DNA from: a virus
DNA: 45,572 nt
Virus record (IMG/VR): IMGVR_UViG_3300021371_000030
Location: 1-45,572 of that record
Direction: 5' to 3' (one strand)
Shown here: positions 6,817-12,003 of the stretch, piece after piece
Position numbering within the stretch: the stretch's first letter is position 1
Layout of the letters: each line of letters begins with the position of its first letter
Translations under genes and position numbers: made by a program
The notes under the pieces: generated by a model
Database searches by the model: none
Told to the model about the DNA's origin: nothing
Seen by the model: the letters and a program-made list of their open reading frames with translations, nothing else

Positions 6817-6844
6817 TATATAAGCCTTAGCATACTATATTCAA
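6817..6844 (-). promoter_or_regulatory. leftward sigma70-like promoter
   Basis: On the minus strand TTGAAT (6844-6839) and TATATA (6822-6817) are separated by 16 bases in a strongly AT-rich stretch. They lie about 65-90 bases upstream of the first leftward gene. It is the best candidate promoter for the whole 6754-to-1 operon. Several alternative -10-like boxes exist in the same AT-rich sequence, including TATAAT on the plus strand at 6809-6814 without a good -35, so the exact site is uncertain. Confidence 0.5.
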
Positions 6845-6921
6845 TAGTGCAAACAGTAAAATGCAGTCAGATAATGATTTTTTTGGGTTGAAGAAAAATA
6901 AAATAAAAATTCTGAAAATGG

Positions 6922-6998
6922 TGTCTCAAGTGTCTCAAGTGTCTCAAATGGCTTCCAGTAACGATTATAGCTGAGACAGTTGTGAGACAGTGGGACAC
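6922..6998. repeat. operator- or iteron-like array of TGTCTCA and TGAGACA cores
   Basis: Three head-to-tail 9-mers TGTCTCAAG, TGTCTCAAG, TGTCTCAAA occupy 6922-6948. After a 23-base spacer the inverted core TGAGACA occurs at 6972 and 6983, spaced 11 bases, followed by GGGACAC. The array is adjacent to an AT-rich block on its left and to the terminase-small-subunit-like gene on its right. It could be an operator, a replication iteron set or a packaging recognition site. Confidence 0.75.
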
Positions 6999-7038
6999 TT
7001 TTAACCCTCATAAAGCTGGCTAAGAAAGGTTTTTTACT

Positions 7039-7617
7039 TTGAAAAACATTGAACCCACAGAAAACACTATTAAGAAAGGCGGAAGACCTGCTGGTCTTAC
7101 CAACCGCCAGAGAGAGTTTGCCAAACTTTATGTCGATGGCAGATACAGCAATGCTGAATGCGCTAGGAAGGCAGGATATGCTGCCGACAGTGCGAGAAAT
7201 CATGCTGCTAAACTTCTTGACGGTAAATCTTTTCCAGAAGTTCCAGAACTTATCAAAGAACTTCGGGAAGCTAGAGAGCGAAAATATGGCGTGACCTTGG
7301 TCAACCAACTTAAACGCTTTGATGAATTGTCTCATGCGGCGGAGGAAGCTGGTCAATTTTCTGCTGCTATCAATGCCGAAAAAATTCGTTCCAGTTTGGG
7401 TGGCTTGACTATTGATAGGCGAGAACAGAACCACGTTCATCAACTCGACAACTTGTCTCGTGAAGATATTGTCGCTCGACTGAGCGCGATCAGGAAGAAT
7501 TACCCACACGCTTTTGGTGACGATATGAAGAGGGTTGAAGATGCCAAAGACAGAACGATCACTGTGGACGTTATTGAAACAGAACCTACCAAAGAAAACG
7601 CACTTCGAGAGGATTGA
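7039..7617 (+). CDS. terminase small subunit-like DNA-binding protein
   Basis: A 192-residue protein. Residues near 15-65 (GGRPAGLTNRQREFAKLYVDG then NAECARKAGYAADSARNHAAKLL) match the helix-turn-helix of Terminase_2-type small subunits. A central helical region (PELIKELREARERKYGV, LSHAAEEAGQFSAAINAEKI) would form the oligomerisation part, and LSREDIVARLSAI near the end is typical of the family. In packaging it would recognise phage DNA and load the large subunit. The start is TTG at 7039 with AGAAAGG upstream; there is no in-frame ATG until late in the gene. The large subunit gene lies 2.9 kb away, which is unusual. A transcription regulator with a similar HTH is the alternative. Confidence 0.72.
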   Translation: MKNIEPTENTIKKGGRPAGLTNRQREFAKLYVDGRYSNAECARKAGYAADSARNHAAKLLDGKSFPEVPELIKELREARERKYGVTLVNQLKRFDELSHAAEEAGQFSAAINAEKIRSSLGGLTIDRREQNHVHQLDNLSREDIVARLSAIRKNYPHAFGDDMKRVEDAKDRTITVDVIETEPTKENALRED

Positions 7618-7960
7618 AAACCGCACTGGTGAAGGAATGCCGGACGTATACCTATGCATGAATGGTGTGCCAGTGTGGCTGGAATTAAAAATAGTTAAAA
7701 ATGGCAGGGTTAGCCTGTCAAAATCACAGATTGCGTGGCATTCCTCACATTTTAGATGTAAAGGCGTAAGTTTTTTCTTGCTGCACGACCCCTCGACCAG
7801 CGACCTATTTTTATTTGGCGCGGACAAAGCGATCGAGTTGCTAGGTTCGAGGATCGATGACCTGCGGCCTGCGGCCTTGTATATCGGTGATATGCGCGGC
7901 CTGATCGAGAGCCTGCGGCCTGCGGCCTGCGCCCTATGGTCTGATGCCATGAGTCGATGA
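7541..7960 (+). CDS. VRR-NUC-like PD-(D/E)XK nuclease
   Basis: 139 residues. The core has E23/E26, GMPDV with D35, ELK with E48 and K50, and SKSQ with Q63. This is the E...GxPD...ExK...Q arrangement of VRR-NUC and Holliday-junction-resolvase-like nucleases. FFLLHDP and LFGADKAIELL complete the small fold by about residue 101. It probably trims or resolves branched DNA before or during packaging. The ATG at 7541 overlaps the terminase-like gene by 77 nt, with AGAGGG six bases upstream. The C-terminal 35 residues are encoded across GC-rich repeat copies (LRPAAL, LRPAAC) and look like an added tail rather than part of the enzyme. Confidence 0.82.
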   Translation: MPKTERSLWTLLKQNLPKKTHFERIENRTGEGMPDVYLCMNGVPVWLELKIVKNGRVSLSKSQIAWHSSHFRCKGVSFFLLHDPSTSDLFLFGADKAIELLGSRIDDLRPAALYIGDMRGLIESLRPAACALWSDAMSR

Positions 7961-7976
7961 CCTGCGGCCTGCGGCC
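7862..7976. repeat. GC-rich repeat cluster (CTGCGGCCTGCGGCC), left of gp88-like gene
   Basis: The 15-mer CTGCGGCCTGCGGCC occurs at 7862, 7913 and 7962; the middle copy is extended by another TGCG. A partial CGCGGCCTG lies near 7895. The unit is a tandem GCGGCCT heptamer in a window that is otherwise moderate in GC. Two more copies lie beyond the gp88-like gene at 8705 and 8748. The cluster overlaps the end of the nuclease gene. Confidence 0.85.
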
Positions 7977-7994
7977 TAGGTCCTATGGATATAT

Positions 7995-8031
7995 AAAAAA
8001 AGAAATCCCCTGCCAGCTTTGCTGGCAGGGG
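7995..8031 (-). terminator. intrinsic terminator of the leftward gp88-like gene
   Basis: A perfect 11-bp stem (CCCCTGCCAGC at 8007-8017 with GCTGGCAGGGG at 8021-8031) has a three-base loop. Read leftward it is followed by ATTTCTTTTTTTATAT, a good U-tract. It lies 14 bases past the end of the gp88-like gene. There is no U-tract in the rightward direction. Confidence 0.85.
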
Positions 8032-8044
8032 ATCAGGGGAAACC

Positions 8045-8632
8045 CTAGTGCTTGTGATAGGAAACTGTTTTGACATTCTTGTCCCAACATGCGCGGCACT
8101 CGCCACACTTGCCCTCTTGTTTTGGGGCTGGGCACTCATGCCCGATAGGCGCGGCGTTCTTAATTACCGCACTTGAATTTTGCCACTTAGCAGGCGGGGC
8201 TTGATCGACCATTGTTTGAGATAACCGCAGCACTGCGTTATCTGGCAACGGTTCGATCTTTAGAGCTTCTGCCCAAATCTTGTGTTCTTTTGTTGGTATC
8301 CAGTGTTTTTTGTTTGGTGTGGCCTTAACAACGTCAATAATGTTTAGCGCCATTCTAACGTCGTGAACGTCACCACTATCAAACCATCTAAAATATTCTG
8401 ATCTTGTCTTATCTAATAGCTTGACCATCTGCGGCACAAAATCGATTGAGAAAAAGAACTCTTCCCGCTCTTCCATTTTGTTGACCACGTTCGGCATTCT
8501 GTACATGCCTTTCCGCGCATAGCAATCATAGCATACTGAGCCTTTAATCTTGGCTAGCTTTGATCCGGTCTTACACTTGAACGCTGACCGGGATATTGAT
8601 TTGCCCGGCATTTTTGAAACATTCGATAACAT
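8045..8632 (-). CDS. gp88-like Cys-rich phage protein
   Basis: 195 residues. The N-terminus LSNVSKMPGKSISRSAFKCKTG, then VCYDCYA at 33-39, and FRWFDSGDV at 81-89 match the pattern of the Gene-88/gp88-type family of phage proteins (described in mycobacteriophages) and related Cys-rich phage proteins. Seven cysteines are at 20, 34, 37, 167, 176, 179 and 182. The last cluster (ECPAP...CGECRACW) suggests a second metal or Fe-S site. The molecular role of the family is not established. The gene has AAGGGGAA before its ATG, its own promoter-like sequence and its own terminator, and GC-rich repeats on both sides, so it forms an independent cassette. Confidence 0.75.
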   Translation of the reverse strand: MLSNVSKMPGKSISRSAFKCKTGSKLAKIKGSVCYDCYARKGMYRMPNVVNKMEEREEFFFSIDFVPQMVKLLDKTRSEYFRWFDSGDVHDVRMALNIIDVVKATPNKKHWIPTKEHKIWAEALKIEPLPDNAVLRLSQTMVDQAPPAKWQNSSAVIKNAAPIGHECPAPKQEGKCGECRACWDKNVKTVSYHKH

Positions 8633-8666
8633 AGCAATTCCCCTTACTATTGGTTTATGATTTTAT

Positions 8667-8696
8667 TCTATACTATTCCACAAGGTATGCAAACAA
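8667..8696 (-). promoter_or_regulatory. putative promoter of the gp88-like gene
   Basis: On the minus strand TTGTTT (8696-8691) and TATAGA (8672-8667) are 18 bases apart, about 35 bases upstream of the ATG. The hairpin terminator at 8781-8820 lies upstream, which argues that this gene needs its own promoter. The match to sigma70 is moderate. Confidence 0.4.
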
Positions 8697-8704
8697 TATT
8701 TTCC

Positions 8705-8762
8705 CTGCGGCCTGCGGCCTTGTTCCTCTTTTTATATATACAACGGCCTGCGGCCTGCGGCC
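8705..8762. repeat. GC-rich repeat cluster (CTGCGGCCTGCGGCC), right of gp88-like gene
   Basis: Two further exact copies of the 15-mer lie at 8705-8719 and 8748-8762, the second preceded by CGGC. Each is followed by TTGTTCC and a TATATA stretch. The copy at 8748 and the one at 7962 share a downstream 14-mer, ATATATAAAAAAAG, that leads into a hairpin. Both sides of the gp88-like gene therefore carry the same composite unit. Confidence 0.85.
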
Positions 8763-8780
8763 TTGTTCCCCTGTATATAT

Positions 8781-8820
8781 AAAAAAAGCAAAGAGGATCG
8801 AGCACCGTGGCGCTCGATCC
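8781..8820 (-). terminator. intrinsic terminator upstream of the gp88-like cassette
   Basis: A nine-bp stem (GGATCGAGC at 8795-8803 with GCTCGATCC at 8812-8820) with an eight-base loop is followed, reading leftward, by TCTTTGCTTTTTTTAT. It sits eight bases past the stop of the 63-residue gene at 8829-9020, so it should end the leftward transcript that starts near 10300. Confidence 0.75.
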
Positions 8821-8828
8821 CGTGTTGT

Positions 8829-9020
8829 TTAAAGATCCCACTTAATCCCATTCCAATTGTCCAAGTCACCACCGATAACGATGGGTTCGCCTTCATCCCC
8901 GTAACAGGCAGAAAGCCCAGCCTCGCCTTCCGTTATGATCCAGCTAAACACACGACACTGACTTTCCGGAACCGAGATTAACCAGCCTTTCTTTTGTCTT
9001 TTGACAGTCACTTGATCCAT
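8829..9020 (-). CDS. hypothetical protein, 63 aa
   Basis: Unrecognised. It starts MDQVTVKRQKKGWLISVPE and ends IVIGGDLDNWNGIKWDL. Alternating hydrophobics suggest a small beta-rich domain. Upstream is AGGGGAATAATT, the common leader of this leftward group. It is the last gene of the 10274-8829 unit, directly before a hairpin terminator. Two cysteines do not form a motif. Confidence 0.65.
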   Translation of the reverse strand: MDQVTVKRQKKGWLISVPESQCRVFSWIITEGEAGLSACYGDEGEPIVIGGDLDNWNGIKWDL

Positions 9021-9022
9021 AA

Positions 9023-9298
9023 TTATTCCCCTGTCCTAACCCAAAAACCGGATGGTCTTAATTCTGCTATCTTGGTCAGCTTGTCACCATGTAGCCGATA
9101 TTCTTTTATCGGTCTGACCCCGTGACGGCCTCGCTGCTTTTTACCGATCGTGATTACCTGACCCTCGCTAGAAGAGTCAGGCCAGATCTTGTTATGCTTG
9201 GCGAGTGTCTTGCCAATCTCAGTTAGAGAGTTTCCGACCGACCAAACTACTAGGCTGGGACAGCCTAGTATTGGTGTGTGATAATAAATGTTAGCCAT
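9023..9298 (-). CDS. hypothetical protein, 91 aa
   Basis: The ATG at 9298 overlaps the end of the preceding gene by eight bases and has AAGGA nine bases upstream. An upstream extension to 9340 without better support was rejected. The sequence has a helical segment (SLTEIGKTLAKHNKIWPDS) and a basic, beta-rich remainder (QVITIGKKQRGRHGVRPIKEYRL). It might bind nucleic acid by charge. No family recognised. Confidence 0.62.
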   Translation of the reverse strand: MANIYYHTPILGCPSLVVWSVGNSLTEIGKTLAKHNKIWPDSSSEGQVITIGKKQRGRHGVRPIKEYRLHGDKLTKIAELRPSGFWVRTGE

Positions 9299-9494
9299 GT
9301 TCTTCGATCCTTTCATCCGCCCAATAATTTGAGTCTTCAAAAATGTCCGCTCGGTAGCGTCGGCGATTTTCAGCCATTACACGATCCGCACAGTCACAGC
9401 ACATCAGACCGCCGAGCTCGATCCCTCGAGCATCGCGCTCGAGCCATGTATATTGTTTTCGCCCGTCGGCATCACGATGATCACAGTATTCCAT
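9291..9494 (-). CDS. putative zinc-binding small protein, 67 aa
   Basis: C4 and H6 near the N-terminus and CCDC at 32-35 form a possible zinc site. The C-terminal half is charged and helical (CADRVMAENRRRYRADIFED). Small phage proteins with C-x-H and CxxC halves are often zinc knuckles in early regions. It overlaps the following gene. The leader AAGGGGGTAATT precedes its ATG. Confidence 0.62.
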   Translation of the reverse strand: MEYCDHRDADGRKQYTWLERDARGIELGGLMCCDCADRVMAENRRRYRADIFEDSNYWADERIEEHG

Positions 9495-9496
9495 AA

Positions 9497-9685
9497 TTAC
9501 CCCCTTAAAAATTCATCTAGAAGAATGATAGAGCCAGTCATAACAGCACCAGCCCCAACGAATGCCATCCAGCCATTGTCTACTTGCCACCAGCTAGTAA
9601 TGAACAATGCGGTCAATACTATCAGCGAGGCATAGAACAGGCCGACAAGCCCGACAAACTTTATTCCTGTAACGATACTATTCAT
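9497..9685 (-). CDS. small membrane protein with two TM segments, 62 aa
   Basis: Residues about 8-30 (IKFVGLVGLFYASLIVLTALFI) and 39-56 (WMAFVGAGAVMTGSIILL) are hydrophobic and joined by SWWQVDNG. It is therefore probably an inner-membrane hairpin. It could be a superinfection-exclusion, antiholin or host-membrane factor, but nothing in the sequence decides this. The upstream leader repeats the sequence found before the 91-residue gene at 9999-10274. Confidence 0.68.
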   Translation of the reverse strand: MNSIVTGIKFVGLVGLFYASLIVLTALFITSWWQVDNGWMAFVGAGAVMTGSIILLDEFLRG

Positions 9686-9760
9686 TTTAATCCCCTTCTA
9701 TTTGATTTACCGTTTCGGCCTCTTGGCCTCATCAGCGACAGCACACACTGCCGGACGGTA

Positions 9761-9785
9761 GGGGGCGGATGCCCCCTTGTTTTTA
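9761..9785. other. GC-rich hairpin, possible weak terminator
   Basis: GGGGGC (9761-9766) and GCCCCC (9771-9776) enclose GGAT; reading rightward TTGTTTTTAA follows. It lies just past the stop of the leftward gene at 9783-9986, for which it would offer a hairpin but no U-tract. The orientation of the U-tract does not match any gene nearby, so its role is uncertain. Confidence 0.4.
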
Positions 9786-9986
9786 ATCCTCCTCCTCGTT
9801 CCAGACCGTCACCATTTTATATTGAAGATTTTCCAAGTCAGTTTGGATATCTTCGATATTGCCGGATAAATCTTCACACCAGTGTCCACTATCTTGTAAG
9901 ACATTCTCGATTATTTCCAATGCATGATCGACCTTGTCATTGGCTAGTGCGACTTGATGCAAAATTGTTTGTAGTGTTCTTGTCAT
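9783..9986 (-). CDS. coiled-coil hypothetical protein, 67 aa
   Basis: Heptad-like spacing runs through most of the sequence (LQTILHQVALANDKVDHALEIIENVLQ and IEDIQTDLENLQYKM), so a coiled coil or helical hairpin is likely. It is acidic, with one cysteine. AAGGGGACAA precedes the ATG. Function unknown. Confidence 0.65.
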   Translation of the reverse strand: MTRTLQTILHQVALANDKVDHALEIIENVLQDSGHWCEDLSGNIEDIQTDLENLQYKMVTVWNEEED

Positions 9987-9998
9987 TGTTTTGTCCCC

Positions 9999-10274
9999 TT
10001 ATGCGACGTTAGAAATAACAGTCTTTCCAGACTTGATTGTGTACACCGTACCAGCTTCGAGCTTCATACGACGGACGTTGGACTTACCAGCCTCGAGCAT
10101 TTCAGCAGCAATAGAGTAATCGATGAACGTGATCACGTTCGGCTGGTCATCGGTTAGCCGATCGTCGGCAATAACCTGACCGTATGCATGACGCAAGCTG
10201 CCATCGGCTTTTGTGAATGTAGCAGTGAACAAGCGACCGCCAAGCTGCTCGATGATTTGGTTTCTTAAAGTCAT
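9999..10274 (-). CDS. putative WYL_2/Sm-like (DUF2693-type) SH3-barrel protein, 91 aa
   Basis: The stretch GGRLFTATFTKADGSLRHAYGQV has the F-T-x-x-F-x-K-x-D-G-[ST]-x-R pattern of the small phage SH3-barrel family formerly called DUF2693 (WYL_2, Sm-like). The next strands are NVITFIDYSIA and KLEAGTVYTIKSGKTVI. An N-terminal helix (TLRNQIIEQLGG) precedes the barrel. The fold suggests ligand or nucleic-acid binding; its function in phages is not established. It is the first gene of the leftward unit and has AAGGGGATTAGAT before the ATG. Confidence 0.68.
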   Translation of the reverse strand: MTLRNQIIEQLGGRLFTATFTKADGSLRHAYGQVIADDRLTDDQPNVITFIDYSIAAEMLEAGKSNVRRMKLEAGTVYTIKSGKTVISNVA

Positions 10275-10348
10275 ATCTAATCCCCTTATATTTGATTTGA
10301 TATGATTATCTTAACTATATTTTTCATATAATCAAATAAAAAATGCAT

Positions 10349-10375
10349 AAAAACCGAGTAAATCGTCGGTTTTTT
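10349..10375. other. bidirectional terminator-like hairpin in divergent region
   Basis: AAAAACCGA (10349-10357) pairs with TCGGTTTTT (10366-10374) around an eight-base loop, giving a nine-bp stem with A and T runs at the ends. It could act as a terminator in both directions. It lies between the leftward 10274 gene and the terminase gene, where it would insulate the divergent units. The rest of 10275-10512 contains a tandem CCCCCTACCCCCT (10420-10432) and isolated promoter-like boxes (TTGACA at 10452) without a properly spaced -10. Confidence 0.5.
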
Positions 10376-10512
10376 GGGGTTACTGGCATCGATCGGCAGT
10401 CAGTTTTCGAGCAGCGCGACCCCCTACCCCCTATTTTTTTGGGATAGTCTATTGACATACGGTCGCATTTTGCTGGGTTGATAAATTCATTGCTGAGTAT
10501 TATCATTCGGGC

Positions 10513-12003
10513 ATGGATGACACAGCGAACCTAGAACTGCTGCCAGAGGATGTCCTTAAAGAGATCCTGTTACTGGAGGAGCAGCAGAAGCGTCTTGAAA
10601 CCAGAGACATAGCTCAAGATAAATTCATGGCTTACGCCAAACATGTGTATGACGGGTTTATAGAGGGGACCCATCATAGAATCATAGCCGAGAAGCTAGA
10701 GCGGATAGCCCGGGGTGACTTAAAAAGATTGATTGTCAATATGCCTCCCCGGCATTCCAAGTCAGAATTTGCATCTTATCTAATGCCTAGCTGGTTCTTG
10801 GGCCGCAATCCAAAATTAAAAATCATTCAAGCTACCATGAACACCGAACTTGCTGTAAGATTTGGTCGAAAGGTCCGAGATTTGATTGCTGATCCTATTT
10901 ATAAGGAGATCTTTCCAAACACGGACCTGAAACCGGACAGCCAAGCGGCAGGTCGTTGGGAGACCAGCGCTGGTGGGGAATATTTTGCAGCCGGGGTGGG
11001 CGCTGCAATGACTGGTCGTGGTGCTGATTTACTTATTATTGACGATCCGCACTCGGAGCAGGATGCATTATCGCCTAGTGCGTATGACAATGCGTGGGAA
11101 TGGTACACTTCTGGCCCTCGTCAGCGTCTTCAGCCGGGGGGAACCATCATTATTGTGCAGACTAGGTGGTCCAAGAAGGATATTACGGGCCGTTTACTGC
11201 AAGCACAGCAGAAAGATTTGATGGCTGACCAGTGGGATGTGGTGGAATTCCCTGCAATTATGCCTTCGGGGGAACCATTATGGCCTGAATTCTGGAAAAA
11301 AGACGAGCTTTTGAAGGTAAAGGCTTCACTTTCGGTGGGAAAGTGGAATGCTCAGTGGCAACAGAACCCCACATCAGAAGAAACCGCTATGGTCAAGCGG
11401 GATTGGTGGAAAGTCTGGGAAGAAGATGACATTCCTGACTTAGATTATGTAATTCAGTCCTATGATACGGCGTACAGTAAGAAAGAAACTGCCGATTACT
11501 CTGCTATTACAACGTGGGGTGTGTTTCAGCCCTACGGAAACGGGGATCAGCACCTGATATTGATGGATGCGAAGAAGGGGCGGTGGAATTTCCCAGAGTT
11601 AAAGTCTATTGCACAGGAAGAATACGAATACTGGGAGCCGGAGTTGATGTTAATCGAGGCGAAAGCTTCTGGTACACCTTTGGCGGACGAAATGAGGTTA
11701 CTGAACCTCCCTGTCGCTACCTTTAGCCCCGGTCGGAAACGTGGTGGGGGAGGTATGGACAAAACAACTCGTATGCATATAGTCTCTCCTATATTCGAGT
11801 CGGGAAAAGTATGGTATCCTGAAGGCGAAAAGTTTGCAGAAGAAGTTATTGAAGAGATTGCTTCATTCCCCAATGGCGATCACGATGACTTTTGTGATAG
11901 CATGACGATGGCCTTGATGAGATTTCGTCAGGGTGGCTTTGTTAGTTTAGCAGGGGAAGAATTTGAAGATGATCCACCCCGCGTAGCAAGAGAGTATTAC
12001 TGA
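10513..12003 (+). CDS. terL: terminase large subunit (packaging ATPase-nuclease)
   Basis: 496 residues. The ATPase domain has a Walker A-like PPRHSKSE at 78-85, Walker B LLIIDD at 173-178 and VQTRW at 215-219. The C-terminal RNase H-like nuclease has SYDTAY with D318, ADYSA with D328, LMLIEAKASG, and DHDDFCDS at 456-463 with acidic metal ligands. These are diagnostic for TerL, which powers DNA packaging and cuts the concatemer. The gene starts the late rightward operon and its stop overlaps the next start. No Shine-Dalgarno sequence is visible before the ATG, unlike most neighbours. The small-subunit-like gene is not adjacent. Confidence 0.96.
   Translation: MDDTANLELLPEDVLKEILLLEEQQKRLETRDIAQDKFMAYAKHVYDGFIEGTHHRIIAEKLERIARGDLKRLIVNMPPRHSKSEFASYLMPSWFLGRNPKLKIIQATMNTELAVRFGRKVRDLIADPIYKEIFPNTDLKPDSQAAGRWETSAGGEYFAAGVGAAMTGRGADLLIIDDPHSEQDALSPSAYDNAWEWYTSGPRQRLQPGGTIIIVQTRWSKKDITGRLLQAQQKDLMADQWDVVEFPAIMPSGEPLWPEFWKKDELLKVKASLSVGKWNAQWQQNPTSEETAMVKRDWWKVWEEDDIPDLDYVIQSYDTAYSKKETADYSAITTWGVFQPYGNGDQHLILMDAKKGRWNFPELKSIAQEEYEYWEPELMLIEAKASGTPLADEMRLLNLPVATFSPGRKRGGGGMDKTTRMHIVSPIFESGKVWYPEGEKFAEEVIEEIASFPNGDHDDFCDSMTMALMRFRQGGFVSLAGEEFEDDPPRVAREYY

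Noticed and set aside
6922-6998. CRISPR array
   Set aside because: Repeat units are 7-9 bases with no spacers of 25-40 bases and no cas genes nearby.
6841-8139. Long minus-strand open frame of 432 codons opposite the TerS-like and nuclease genes
   Set aside because: It spans the regulatory array, the GC repeats and the terminator, its translation is low-complexity and basic without domains, and the plus-strand genes have clear family motifs and start signals.
7862-8762. Attachment sites or insertion-sequence ends at the GC-rich repeats
   Set aside because: The copies are short tandem heptamers in the same orientation on both sides, with no transposase, integrase, or inverted termini in the window.
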